64,000 nt of DNA, taken from positions 678,448-742,447 of the forward strand of contig NZ_LMPQ01000010.1 in the NCBI RefSeq assembly GCF_001423905.1, written 5' to 3'. Source of the stretch: Frigoribacterium sp. Leaf186 (GTDB lineage Bacteria; Actinomycetota; Actinomycetes; Actinomycetales; Microbacteriaceae). The notes below the pieces were generated by a model. That model was not told the DNA's origin. It made no database searches and saw nothing but the letters and a program-made list of their open reading frames with translations. Shown here one piece after another: positions 27,690 to 37,388 of the stretch; positions within the stretch are counted from its first letter, which is position 1; every line of letters begins with the position of its first letter. A program made the translations under genes and the position numbers.

Positions 27690-27749
27690 GAACCCGGTTT
27701 CGAACCATGAACCCGGAAGCAAACGGGTGCATGGTTCGAAACCGGGTTC
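27690..27749. repeat. Long palindrome type B, copy 2
   Basis: GAACCCGGTTTCGAACCAT (27690-27708) pairs perfectly with 27731-27749, with a partial inner stem. It follows type A copy 2 just as B1 follows A1. Confidence 0.85.
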
Positions 27750-27788
27750 TTCGTCGTGTGGGGGCGGGTCGGGGCGGGCGGGCAAGGG

Positions 27789-27908
27789 CAGGAGGCGCGG
27801 TGCGGGAGGGCGGATGCGGCCCTGACCAGGGGCTTCGCGGGTCCCCCATCGGGGGGTTACGGGAAGCTGAACGCGAGATGTGTCGGTATCGGTCGCCGCG
27901 CCTCCTTG
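27789..27908. repeat. Inverted pair of dispersed repeats
   Basis: CAGGAGGCGCGG (27789-27800) and CCGCGCCTCCTTG (27896-27908) in opposite orientation. This is the last copy before a 22-kb stretch without the element. Confidence 0.65.
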
Positions 27909-27970
27909 TCAAGTTCTTTGTGCACAGGCGGATGTCAAATCGGATGTCTCAACCCCCGGTTTAGACAATC

Positions 27971-28113
27971 TTTTCCACACAGGTGTGGGAAACGGAAAAT
28001 GCTGATCAAGGCCAGGTAATTGAACTGAAGTATCTCGTTGTCCACAGCGTGATCCACAGTTCTCCCCAGGGTCGACCGGCGTTGCTCACCGGTTCTCCCC
28101 AGAGTTATCCACA
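27971..28113. promoter_or_regulatory. DnaA-box cluster upstream of dnaB
   Basis: A perfect DnaA box TTATCCACA (28105-28113), near-boxes TTGTCCACA (28038-28046), TGATCCACA (28050-28058) and TTTTCCACA (27971-27979), the last in a short hairpin with GTGTGGGAAA. They fill the region ahead of dnaB, where DnaA could regulate helicase expression or be titrated. Confidence 0.6.
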
Positions 28114-28274
28114 GGTGCATTTGCTGTGGAGAACTCGGTGTCCATAAGGTGTACCCGCGCTCGTCAGGGGTGGGTCACGGCGGTTCGGCACGGGGATGTC
28201 GGGGGTCTGTCGTACAACTGCCTTGAGCGTCTTCGGTGCTGCCCCGCACCCGCCCGATTCTCGCTGGAGGACCC

Positions 28275-29663
28275 ATGTCGATCGCCCATCTCGGTCTCGC
28301 TCCAGACGCGTCGAACGCCCGCGATCGTGACCGTGGTGGCCCCGTCAACATGGACCGCGTGCCGCCGCACGACCTGCTCGCCGAGCAGAGCGCGCTGGGG
28401 GGCATGCTGCTCAGCAAGGACGCCGTGGCCGACGTCATCGAGACGGTCCGCGGCATGGACTTCTACGTGCCCAAGCACGAGGTCATCTACGACGCCATCC
28501 TGGGGCTGTACTCGCACGGTGAGCCGACCGACGTCATCACGGTCAGCGACGAGCTGATGAAGTCGGCCGACCTGTCGCGTGCCGGGGGAGCGGAGTACCT
28601 CCACACGCTGACCGGTGTCGTGCCGACGGCGGCGAACGCGGGGTACTACGCGTCGATCGTCGCCGAGAAGGCGGTGTTGCGTCGTCTGGTCGAGGCCGGC
28701 ACGCGCATCGTGCAGATGGGTTACGCGAGCGAGGGCGAGGTCGTCGACCTGGTCAACAACGCGCAGGCCGAGGTCTACAACGTGGCCGGTGGGGTCCAGA
28801 CCGAGGACTACGTGCCGCTGAACGAGGCGGTGACGGTCGCGATCGACGAGATCGAGGCGGCCAAGGGTCGTGACGGTCAGATGACGGGTGTGCCGACGGG
28901 GTTCGCGCAGCTCGACGCCCTGACGAACGGGTTCCACCCGGGTCAGCTGATCATCGTGGCGGCGCGACCGGCGCTCGGCAAGTCGACGTTGGCGCTCGAC
29001 CTGGCGCGTGCGGCGTCGATCAAGCACGGGCAGGCGTCGGTGTTCTTCTCGCTCGAGATGGGGCGCAGCGAGATCGCGATGCGTCTGATGTCGGCCGAGT
29101 CGAGTGTGCCGCTGCAGAACATGCGCAAGGGCACGGTCGACGCGCGTGACTGGACGAACATCGCGCAGGTGCGGGGGCGCATCAACGACGCTCCGTTGTT
29201 CATCGACGACTCGCCCAATATGACGTTGGTCGAGATCCGGGCGAAGTGCCGCCGGCTGAAGCAGCAGCACAACCTGAAGCTCGTGGTGATCGACTACCTG
29301 CAGCTGATGACGTCGGGCAAGCGGGTCGAGAGCCGTCAGCAAGAGGTGTCGGAGTTCTCGCGTGCGCTGAAGCTGATGGCGAAAGAGCTGCAGGTGCCGG
29401 TGATCGCGCTGTCGCAGCTGAACCGTGGTCCCGAGCAGCGTGCCGACAAGAAGCCCGCGATCAGCGACCTGCGAGAGTCCGGCTCGCTCGAGCAGGACGC
29501 CGACATGGTCATCTTGCTGCACCGCGAGTCCGCCTACGAGAAAGACAACCCCCGCCAGGGCGAGGCCGACTTCATCGTCGCCAAGCACCGCAACGGCCCG
29601 ACCGACACCATCACGGTGGCGTTCCACGGCATGTTCTCGCGGTTCGTGGACATGCCCAGCTAG
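28275..29663 (+). CDS. dnaB: Replicative DNA helicase DnaB
   Basis: Hexameric helicase at the replication fork. From ATG 28275 (GGAGG at 28266-28270) it has 462 aa. The N-terminal domain begins VPPHDLLAEQSALGGMLLS. The RecA-like domain has Walker A RPALGKSTLALDLA, VVIDYLQLM (Walker B) and SQLNRGPEQRADKKP. No intein is present, unlike some actinobacterial dnaB genes. The island starts directly after its stop. Confidence 0.96.
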   Translation: MSIAHLGLAPDASNARDRDRGGPVNMDRVPPHDLLAEQSALGGMLLSKDAVADVIETVRGMDFYVPKHEVIYDAILGLYSHGEPTDVITVSDELMKSADLSRAGGAEYLHTLTGVVPTAANAGYYASIVAEKAVLRRLVEAGTRIVQMGYASEGEVVDLVNNAQAEVYNVAGGVQTEDYVPLNEAVTVAIDEIEAAKGRDGQMTGVPTGFAQLDALTNGFHPGQLIIVAARPALGKSTLALDLARAASIKHGQASVFFSLEMGRSEIAMRLMSAESSVPLQNMRKGTVDARDWTNIAQVRGRINDAPLFIDDSPNMTLVEIRAKCRRLKQQHNLKLVVIDYLQLMTSGKRVESRQQEVSEFSRALKLMAKELQVPVIALSQLNRGPEQRADKKPAISDLRESGSLEQDADMVILLHRESAYEKDNPRQGEADFIVAKHRNGPTDTITVAFHGMFSRFVDMPS

Positions 29664-29734
29664 GCACCTGTAGTCGTGTTAGGACCGTGCTCCCTGGCGA
29701 TGCCTCCGTGGGCTCTGGAAAATGGGCTTACTTT

Positions 29735-30721
29735 CTAGGACTCATCCTGGCGAATCACAAGTGCGTGACGAGGTCGGATCTGGCCGGGGACGAGGTTGCC
29801 GAGCGTCACGCGGGTCGAGTCCCCAGTGAGGTAGGACGGTAGGGCATCCGCTATCGCCACTGTTTGGTTGCCGTGCATAACTACCCGTGCCGCAGCTTCT
29901 ACCTGATCCATCTGTGCAGTGTCGATGCCATCACCCGGGGTGACTTGGGGCGGGCCGCCGCTGGGTTGGACACCGCTTAAGCCGGATTTGCCAGGCGATG
30001 GCGGATACCCGAGTGGAGTCCCGGCAGCGGGAGGCGCTAGGCGGAAAAGCGCCGACCATGGAACCATCGACGGGGTGAAGAGGTTTGCCTCGCGAGGATG
30101 TCGAGATTTCTGCCCTCGAAGCTCTACGAGCTGATAGGTACTCAGTGCGGCACAGCCGAACAGCCCAGCTTGTAGCGGGGGCACCGACAGGGGAGTACTG
30201 CCGAGTTGAGGTTGGCCGCCGTTGGCCCAGCCGTTGTAGAAGAGGTGGACGGGGTTGCTGCCGACCGACTCCGCATGGCGAATCAGCGTCTCGTACTGGA
30301 AGCGGTCACGAGGGTTGGTTCGGCCTTCTGGCTTAGCCGGGTCCGTCAGGCCGCCCTTGTGTGATAGCTCGAGGTAGGACTCAGGTGGAGGCGTGGGATT
30401 TATGCGCTTGGCCTGCATTGAGTAGCCGAGCCAGCCATGGTCGGCCAGCTCTATCCAGATCTCGAAGTCCAGTCCACGCTCGTTCTCCTTATTAGGGTCG
30501 AGCTGGTCAAACCTGAGTGGGATGCTCGGATGGGCGGTGGCGAAGTCACGGAGCTTGCTGACATTCAGCTCGGTAATGGTTACCTCACCGAAGCGACCGC
30601 CACGGCCGTCTTCGCGGACGACACGATCCCAGGTCTCACAGGCGATCTCGTCCATGCGGTCTGCGAGCGAGGTGAGATCTGCCATCTGACGATATTGCCA
30701 GGCGAGCGAGCGGTATGGCAT
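29735..30721 (-). CDS. DUF6615-like protein, possible restriction-fold nuclease
   Basis: 328 aa; either ATG 30721 or an internal ATG 36 bases later could start it, and neither has a clear ribosome site. Residues about 75-110 contain ERGLDFEIWIEL and YSMQAKR. A D followed by QxK on neighbouring strands resembles the PD-(D/E)XK core. The later part is Pro/Gly-rich with SNPVHLFYNGW. The pattern recalls the DUF6615 family, but I am not certain. It lies divergent to the type I restriction operon, suggesting a defence role. Confidence 0.55.
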   Translation of the reverse strand: MPYRSLAWQYRQMADLTSLADRMDEIACETWDRVVREDGRGGRFGEVTITELNVSKLRDFATAHPSIPLRFDQLDPNKENERGLDFEIWIELADHGWLGYSMQAKRINPTPPPESYLELSHKGGLTDPAKPEGRTNPRDRFQYETLIRHAESVGSNPVHLFYNGWANGGQPQLGSTPLSVPPLQAGLFGCAALSTYQLVELRGQKSRHPREANLFTPSMVPWSALFRLAPPAAGTPLGYPPSPGKSGLSGVQPSGGPPQVTPGDGIDTAQMDQVEAAARVVMHGNQTVAIADALPSYLTGDSTRVTLGNLVPGQIRPRHALVIRQDES

Positions 30722-31096
30722 CTAGTTGTCGCGTCAGTCGTCAGGGCTGTCCCGCTCCCGACACGTTCCCCTTCGGGTCGGCATTCGGGTTGGGGCATCC
30801 TCAGCCGTCCCTTCGGTCCGTCGCCGACACAAGTCGGGTGTGCGGCAGCCTCGTGGCTATTGCCCAAGGCGGCTGCTTGGGATTCCGATGGGATTCTTGT
30901 TTCTCGGTTCGACTACGAGTTCAACACCGGCTGGTGTCACGTCTACGAGTCCAAGCTATCCCAAAGGGTGCGGGAGGATACATGCCGGCGAATAGGGCGT
31001 CGGCAACTCATGCGTTTCGGCTCTTGTGGACCAGGATGGGAGGGTTCGCGGCGCTAGCGCCGCATCCTTGTCGCCTTAGAGCAGGAGTGCCCACCT
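30722..31096. other. Gene-free region between the DUF6615-like gene and hsdM
   Basis: About 375 bases between divergent genes. It presumably holds both promoters. ORFs in it are short and show no recognisable features. Confidence 0.5.
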
Positions 31097-31099
31097 TTG

Positions 31100-33046
31100 G
31101 TGAATCACGTCGCCTTCATCTGGAACATCGCTGAGTCCCTCCGTGGCCCGTTCAAGCCCTCCGAATACGGGTCGGTCGTTCTGCCGTTCACGGTGCTTCG
31201 CCGGCTAGACGCTGTACTGGCTGACACGAAGCCTGTTGTGCTCGAGACCGCGGGGATGGTCGCATCGTTTCCCGACCTGCTGCAGGTGGCGAAGCTCACC
31301 GAAGCGTCGGGGCACGAGTTCTACAACACCTCTCCGTTCGACCTCGGCAAGCTCGTCGCTGATCCGCAGGACCTCCGCGCGAACTTGTCGTCTTACCTGG
31401 CCGGGTTCTCGGCAAACGTACGGGACATCTTCGACCGGTTCGAGTTCGACAAGGCGCTGAACAAGCTCGCCGAGAAGAATAGGTTGTTCGCGGTCGCGGA
31501 AAAGTTCGCGCAGGCCGACTTCCACCCCCGCACAGTCAGCAACATCCAGATGGGACTCGTGTTCGAGGAACTCATCCGGTTCGCGAACGAGAAATCCAAT
31601 GAGACTGCAGGCGATCACTACACGCCCCGCGAGGTGATCGCGCTGATGGTGCAGCTGCTGTTCGCCCTCGACGATGACGCCCTCTCGAAGTGTGGAGTGG
31701 TCCGGTCCATCTATGACCCAACCGCCGGGACCGGCGGGATGCTCTCCGTCGTGGACGAGTACCTCCGCAGAATGAACCCAGGCATCCAGCTCAGCCTGTA
31801 CGGGCAGGACTACAACGACGCTTCGTACGCGATCTGCAAGGCCGACATGGTTATCAAAGGCCAGGACGTAGATAACATCGCTCTCGGGGACACCTTGACC
31901 GAGGACGCCTTCGACGGCAAGAAGTTCGACTACGGCCTGTCGAACCCGCCGTTCGGTGTTGACTGGAAAGACCAGCGAGGATACGTCGAGGACGAGCACA
32001 CCAAGCTCGGCTTCAACGGACGCTTTGGCCCCGGTACTCCCGCTGTCAGCGACGGGGCCATGCTGTTCCTGCTGCACCTGGTTTCAAAGATGCGCAAGCC
32101 CGAAGACGGCGGCTCCCGCATGGCGATTGTCCTCAACGGATCGCCGCTCTTTTCCGGTGGAGCTGGCAGTGGCGAGTCGAGCATCCGCAAGTGGCTGCTC
32201 GACAACGACCTCATCGAAGCGATCATCGGAATGCCGAAGGACATGTTCTACAACACCGGCATCTCCACCTACATTTGGATCCTCACCAACCGCAAGGACG
32301 GCGACCGTAAGGGCCAGGTGCAGCTCATCGACGGCCGCGAGATGTTTACCAAGCTCCGCAAAGGCCTCGGCTCCAAGCGCAACGAGCTCTCGCCGCAAAA
32401 TATCGAGACGATCGTTGGCCTCTACGCCGGATTCGAGGATGGGGAGCACTCAAAGATTTTCCGCAATGAGGACTTCCTGTACCGCACCATCACCGTCGAG
32501 CGACCCCTCAGACTCAACTGGCACGCCACCCGTGAACGCATCGACACTGTCCTCGAAGCCAAGGCCATCCAGAAACTGAACGAGGCGGATGCCGCAGCAT
32601 TGCGTGCCACGCTCGACCGGCTCGGCACCGTCACGGTGTGGAGTAACCGCACGGCATTCCACAAGGCGCTGAAGGACGCCGCGAACGCCGAAGGCTTCAC
32701 CCTCTCCGTAGCGTTGCTCAAGACCGTGACCACCGAGCTTGGCGAACAGGACGGCACCGCCGACACCTGCGCCGACAGCAAGGGCAACCCTGAACCGGAC
32801 GCCTCCCTTCGCGACACCGAGAACGTGCCATGGGACGAAGACGTCGACTCCTACGTCGCCCGCGAAGTCCTCCCCTACGGCCCGGACGCGTGGGTCGACA
32901 AATCCAAAACCAAGGAAGGCGCGGAGATTCCTTTCACTCGCCACTTCTACCAATACGTCACGCCGCGACCGCTAGAGGAGATCGACCGCGACCTCGACAC
33001 CGTCATGGACCAACTTCGCGCAATGCTCGCCGAGGTCGAACGGTGA
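31100..33046 (+). CDS. hsdM: Type I restriction-modification system, methyltransferase subunit HsdM
   Basis: N6-adenine DNA methylase of the type I complex. From GTG 31100 it has 648 aa (VNHVAFIWNIAESLRGPFK, the usual HsdM N-terminus). Motif I is DPTAGTGGML and motif IV is NPPFG, both intact; the helical HsdM_N bundle precedes them. Residues beyond about 480 form a longer C-terminal extension than in classic HsdM. A TTG codon directly before the GTG is an alternative start. It overlaps hsdS by GTGA. Confidence 0.93.
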   Translation: MNHVAFIWNIAESLRGPFKPSEYGSVVLPFTVLRRLDAVLADTKPVVLETAGMVASFPDLLQVAKLTEASGHEFYNTSPFDLGKLVADPQDLRANLSSYLAGFSANVRDIFDRFEFDKALNKLAEKNRLFAVAEKFAQADFHPRTVSNIQMGLVFEELIRFANEKSNETAGDHYTPREVIALMVQLLFALDDDALSKCGVVRSIYDPTAGTGGMLSVVDEYLRRMNPGIQLSLYGQDYNDASYAICKADMVIKGQDVDNIALGDTLTEDAFDGKKFDYGLSNPPFGVDWKDQRGYVEDEHTKLGFNGRFGPGTPAVSDGAMLFLLHLVSKMRKPEDGGSRMAIVLNGSPLFSGGAGSGESSIRKWLLDNDLIEAIIGMPKDMFYNTGISTYIWILTNRKDGDRKGQVQLIDGREMFTKLRKGLGSKRNELSPQNIETIVGLYAGFEDGEHSKIFRNEDFLYRTITVERPLRLNWHATRERIDTVLEAKAIQKLNEADAAALRATLDRLGTVTVWSNRTAFHKALKDAANAEGFTLSVALLKTVTTELGEQDGTADTCADSKGNPEPDASLRDTENVPWDEDVDSYVAREVLPYGPDAWVDKSKTKEGAEIPFTRHFYQYVTPRPLEEIDRDLDTVMDQLRAMLAEVER

Positions 33047-34281
33047 GCACGGGTGACCGAGTGCAACTCAAACGAGTCGCGACCTGCACCCTCGGCAAGA
33101 TGGTCCAGTCGTCACCGACGGACGGCTCCACTCAGGCGCCGTACCTCCGGGCTGCGCACGTGCAACCGAACGGACGCCTGATCGAATTACCTGATCAGCA
33201 GATGTGGTTCACGAACGCCGAGCTTCGAACGCTGACGCTGCGCAGGGATGACGTGGTAATTGTCGAAGGGGGAGCTGGCTACGGTCGCTCTGCTGTTCTC
33301 CGGAAAGACCTCTATGACTGGGGTTTCCAGAACTCGATCGTCCGAGTTCGACCAGTTCGGACGCGCTCGGACGGACGCTTTCTCGACTATGCCATACAAG
33401 CCGCTCTGCGGTCGGGCGAGATCGATTCGCTCGTCAATACCGCGACGATCCCCCACTTCACAGCCGAAAAGGTTGCGCGACTGCCGATTGTCGCGCCGCA
33501 ACTTGAACACCAGCAGTTGATTGCGGACTATCTGGATCGGGAGACGGCACAGATCGACGCGTTCATCGCGAAGAACGAGAAAATCATTGCCCTCCTCACA
33601 GAACGCCGCGCTGCGGAGATAGAGCTTGCGGTGGCACCACGAGAGTTGCCGGCGACCTGGGATTCGGTCCAAATCCGTCGGCTCGGTCCAAAGAGTCAGT
33701 CTGGCGTCAGCGTCAACGGGTTCTCGGTCCCCGCGGAGGGCGACGAAATTGGAGTCCTCAAGACCGGGGCGGTCTCCAAGGGCTTCTTTGACCCGGCTGA
33801 GAACAAGCGGGTCGTTGCGGACGACCTGGGTCGCGTGGCGTCCCCTGTTCGCGGTGGGTCGCTAATCGTGAATCGCGCGAACACGCCTGAGCTCGTAGGT
33901 AGCGCCGGTCTCGTCGTCGAGAGCCACCCCACGTTGTACCTTTCAGACAAGCTGTGGCAGCTTACGTTCGAGTCGGCCAACGCCGCCTACATGCACTACT
34001 GGACAAGAACAGACGCATATCGTTCGCAACTCCGAGGGTTGAGCGTCGGGGCGAGCTTGAGCATGCAGAATCTCAGCTATGGAGACTTTTTGACGGTGAG
34101 GATCTCGGTTCCTCCGATGCACGAGCAGGGTGAAGTTGTTGCGCGCCTGGACCAGGCCATCGGGGAAATTGATCGCGCCATAGACGCTGCGCGACGAGGT
34201 CGCGACCTGGCACGCGAGCGCCGGGTTGCGCTCATCGGGGCCGCGGTAACAGGGAAGATCGACGTAGGGGTGAAGTTGTGA
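33043..34281 (+). CDS. hsdS: Type I restriction-modification system, specificity subunit HsdS
   Basis: 412 aa with two target-recognition domains, each ending in the conserved region with helical spacer: LPIVAPQLEHQQLIADYLDR with the following helix ending TERRAAEI, and ISVPPMHEQGEVVARLD with the following helix ending RERRVALI. It determines the two half-sites of the DNA target. The target itself cannot be predicted by reading. GTGA overlaps on both sides suggest coupled translation with hsdM and hsdR. Confidence 0.92.
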   Translation: MSTGDRVQLKRVATCTLGKMVQSSPTDGSTQAPYLRAAHVQPNGRLIELPDQQMWFTNAELRTLTLRRDDVVIVEGGAGYGRSAVLRKDLYDWGFQNSIVRVRPVRTRSDGRFLDYAIQAALRSGEIDSLVNTATIPHFTAEKVARLPIVAPQLEHQQLIADYLDRETAQIDAFIAKNEKIIALLTERRAAEIELAVAPRELPATWDSVQIRRLGPKSQSGVSVNGFSVPAEGDEIGVLKTGAVSKGFFDPAENKRVVADDLGRVASPVRGGSLIVNRANTPELVGSAGLVVESHPTLYLSDKLWQLTFESANAAYMHYWTRTDAYRSQLRGLSVGASLSMQNLSYGDFLTVRISVPPMHEQGEVVARLDQAIGEIDRAIDAARRGRDLARERRVALIGAAVTGKIDVGVKL

Positions 34282-37200
34282 GTGGCGTTGCAGGAGCACA
34301 TTTGGAGTCGGTGCTGGAGGAGGAGATCGCCGAGCATCTTGCGTCGAATGGTTGGCTGTACTCGCCAACCGGCGCGGGGTACGACCGGGACCTTGCCCTC
34401 TTTCCCGAGGATGTCCTCGGTTGGCTGGAGGCGTCGCAGGCAACCGAGTTCGCGAAGGTCGTTCGCCCGCAAGACACCGATGATCAGCGGGAGGCCGCTC
34501 GTCGAAGCATCTTGGACCGTCTTGCCAAGTCCCTGGAACTCGACCCGTTGAAGAACGGCGGGACTATCCGGATTCTGCACGAGGGCTTCTCGATAGTGCC
34601 GCTGCACGGGGGTGCGGTGAAGTTCCGGTTGGCGCAGTTCCGCCCGTTGACCACGCAGAACCCGGAAACGATCGACGCGTACGCCAAGATGCGGGTGCGG
34701 GTGGTCCGTCAGGTGCACTACTCGGTGAAGCAGCCGAACAAGGCGTTGGATCTGGTGCTGTTCGTGAACGGTATTCCGGTCGCGACTGTTGAGTTGAAGA
34801 CTGACTTCACGCAGCCGATCGGGAACGCGGTTGATCAGTACAGGTTCGACCGTTCGTCGGCGGGTGAGCGATTGTTCGGGTTCGCGAAGCGATCGCTGGT
34901 GCACTTTGTCGTGTCAAACTCCGAGGTGCGGATGACGACCAAACTTGCCGGACTCGCGACCCGGTTCTTGCCGTTTAACAAGGGTGCGGATGAGGGGGCA
35001 GGAAACCCGGCGAACCCGGATGGGTCTGCCTCCGCGTACTTCTGGGAGGAGATCCTCCAGCGCGACACTTGGCTGCAGCTGTTGGGGTCGTTCGTGCACC
35101 TGCAGGTCGAGGTTGGCGTCGATCTGGACACCGGCAAGAAGACAAGAACGCAGAAGGTGCTGTTCCCCCGCTATCACCAGTGGAGGGCCGTGACCCGGCT
35201 CGTTGAGGCGGCCCGGGCTGAGGGGGCCGGGAACCGCTACCTGGTGCAGCATTCGGCGGGATCGGGGAAGACGAACTCGATTTCGTGGCTCGCCCACCGC
35301 CTCTCCCAACTGCACGATGACGAGAATCAGCGGTTGTTCGACACTGTGGTCGTCGTCACGGACCGCACGGTGCTGGACAAGCAGCTGCAGGATGCGATCG
35401 GACAGTTCGAGAAGCAGGCTGGCGTGGTGCAGTCGATCACGAAGGATGCGGGCGAGTCGAAGTCGAAGCAACTTGCCGCGGCACTCACCGGCGGCAAGAA
35501 CATCGTGATCGTGACGATCCAGTCGTTCGAGGCGCTGATCACCGCAATCCAGACCCTGCCCGAACTGGCTGGCCGACGGTTCGCGGTGATCGCAGACGAG
35601 GCGCACTCGTCCCAGACCGGGTCGACGGCCGGAGCGGTGGCGAAGGTGCTGTCTCCGGACGAGCTGGCCGCCGTCGCTCAGGGTGCGCCGATCGATTCAG
35701 ACGCATACCTGCGGTGGGCGATGACGGTCACCGCGTCCGCACCGAACATCTCCTACTTCGCGTTCACCGCCACCCCGAAGGCGAAGACCCTGGAGCTGTT
35801 CGGGCGAGTACAGGAGGGCGCGGGGCCGGATGCGATGCCGGAGCCATTCGACCTGTACTCGATGCAGCAGGCGATTGAGGAGGGCTTCATCCTTGACGTG
35901 TTGCAGAACTACACCCCGTACAAGGTGGCGTGGAAGCTGCAACACCCGGATGGTGATTACGACGGCGCCGGGGAGGTCGACGAGTCAACCGCGGTGAAGG
36001 CGCTCGTCCGGTACGTGCGGTTGCACCCGACCAACATCAGTCAGAAGGCGAAGATCGTCGTCGACCACTTCCGGACCTTCGTGCAGCCGCTGCTGGACGG
36101 CAAGGCGAAGGCGATGGTCGTCACCGGTTCGCGCGTTGAGGCCGTCCGGTGGAAGAAGTACCTCGACGCCTACATCCTCGATGCCGGCGTGATGGGTGTT
36201 CGGTCGCTCGTCGCGTTCTCGGGCACGGTTGAAGACCCGATGGATGTCGGCGAGGGACTGTCGGAGCACACTCAGAACCCAGGCGTCCAGTCAGACCTCG
36301 CGGAGGCGTTCAAACCAGCCACCTACAGCGTCATGATCGTGGCGGAGAAATTTCAGACAGGGTTCGACCAACCACGCCTTGTCGCGATGTATGTCGACAA
36401 AAAACTTGGCGGCGTACAGGCAGTACAGACTCTGTCCCGGCTGAATCGCACCCACCCCGGCAAGGACAAGACGTTCGTTTTTGACTTCGTCAACGACCCT
36501 CAAGAGGTGCTGAAAGCGTTCCTGCCTTACTACCGGAAGGCGACTCTCACGACGACGACCGACCCGAACCTTGTTTACGACCTCGTGGCAAAGCTCGATT
36601 CCTCCGGGATGTACGACATGATCGAGGTCGAGCAAGCATTCGATGCCGCACTCATCGGCGGGCTGAACGTGAACTCGAAGGTATCGGCCGCGACCGCACC
36701 AGCAGTTGACCGGTTCCAAAAGCGATGGGTCGCGGCGGTGCTGGATGACGACAAGGCCGAGCAGGACGAACTTCGACTCTTCAAAGCGGACGTAGAAAAC
36801 TTCGTGAAGTTCTACGACTTCATCTCCCAAGCCCGCAACCTCGAGGACACCGACCTGCCCCGCCGGCACTACTTCTTCCGCCGCATCCTTCCGCAACTCT
36901 CGACCGCAACGATCCTCGAACGGATCGACATCTCGGACGTGTCTCTCGTGGGCTACAACATCAGCGCCGGTGAAGCAGTGAAGCTGCACCTCGAGCAGGG
37001 CGCCGGACTGGACCCGATCATTGCCATTGGGTCAGGCGCGATCCACGAGAAGCACCGCAGCGCGCTCGAGGAGATCATCCTAAAAATCAACGAACGTCTC
37101 GGGGATAAGTACGGCGTCGGCGTGATCGACCTCCAGATGAACCACATCATCGGCAAGCTCGCCCTCGATGAGGACCTCAAGGGGCAGGCTTCAGTCAATA

Positions 37201-37388
37201 CTGAGCAGCAGTTCGCGGAATCCCCGGCCCTGCCGAAGGCGTTCACGAAGGCGCTGCTCGGGGTCCGAGACGAGACCCCGGCTTTTATCGACGATCTCTT
37301 CACCGACAACGGTCTGTTTGAGGAGATCGGCAAAGCGCTGCCTGCAATGCTCTACGAGTATTTGAAGGGCCAGACCAATGCCGAATGA
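34278..37388 (+). CDS. hsdR: Type I restriction endonuclease subunit HsdR
   Basis: 1036-aa motor nuclease. The N-terminal nuclease domain shows ALDLVLFVNGIPVATVELKT (D and ExK of the PD-(D/E)XK site, about 155-175). The SF2 helicase core has Walker A HSAGSGKT, DEAH box ADEAHSSQ, FTATPK and motif VI QTLSRLNRTHPG. It is a full-length, apparently intact subunit. The next gene starts inside its last four codons. Confidence 0.93.
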   Translation: MSGVAGAHLESVLEEEIAEHLASNGWLYSPTGAGYDRDLALFPEDVLGWLEASQATEFAKVVRPQDTDDQREAARRSILDRLAKSLELDPLKNGGTIRILHEGFSIVPLHGGAVKFRLAQFRPLTTQNPETIDAYAKMRVRVVRQVHYSVKQPNKALDLVLFVNGIPVATVELKTDFTQPIGNAVDQYRFDRSSAGERLFGFAKRSLVHFVVSNSEVRMTTKLAGLATRFLPFNKGADEGAGNPANPDGSASAYFWEEILQRDTWLQLLGSFVHLQVEVGVDLDTGKKTRTQKVLFPRYHQWRAVTRLVEAARAEGAGNRYLVQHSAGSGKTNSISWLAHRLSQLHDDENQRLFDTVVVVTDRTVLDKQLQDAIGQFEKQAGVVQSITKDAGESKSKQLAAALTGGKNIVIVTIQSFEALITAIQTLPELAGRRFAVIADEAHSSQTGSTAGAVAKVLSPDELAAVAQGAPIDSDAYLRWAMTVTASAPNISYFAFTATPKAKTLELFGRVQEGAGPDAMPEPFDLYSMQQAIEEGFILDVLQNYTPYKVAWKLQHPDGDYDGAGEVDESTAVKALVRYVRLHPTNISQKAKIVVDHFRTFVQPLLDGKAKAMVVTGSRVEAVRWKKYLDAYILDAGVMGVRSLVAFSGTVEDPMDVGEGLSEHTQNPGVQSDLAEAFKPATYSVMIVAEKFQTGFDQPRLVAMYVDKKLGGVQAVQTLSRLNRTHPGKDKTFVFDFVNDPQEVLKAFLPYYRKATLTTTTDPNLVYDLVAKLDSSGMYDMIEVEQAFDAALIGGLNVNSKVSAATAPAVDRFQKRWVAAVLDDDKAEQDELRLFKADVENFVKFYDFISQARNLEDTDLPRRHYFFRRILPQLSTATILERIDISDVSLVGYNISAGEAVKLHLEQGAGLDPIIAIGSGAIHEKHRSALEEIILKINERLGDKYGVGVIDLQMNHIIGKLALDEDLKGQASVNTEQQFAESPALPKAFTKALLGVRDETPAFIDDLFTDNGLFEEIGKALPAMLYEYLKGQTNAE

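Noticed and set aside
27559-27970. CRISPR array suspected from the repeated palindromes
   Set aside because: The repeats are inverted, unequal in spacing and only two per family; no spacers and no cas genes.
30437-31057. 206-codon plus-strand frame before hsdM
   Set aside because: Mostly antisense to the DUF6615-like gene, no ribosome site and no recognisable protein features.
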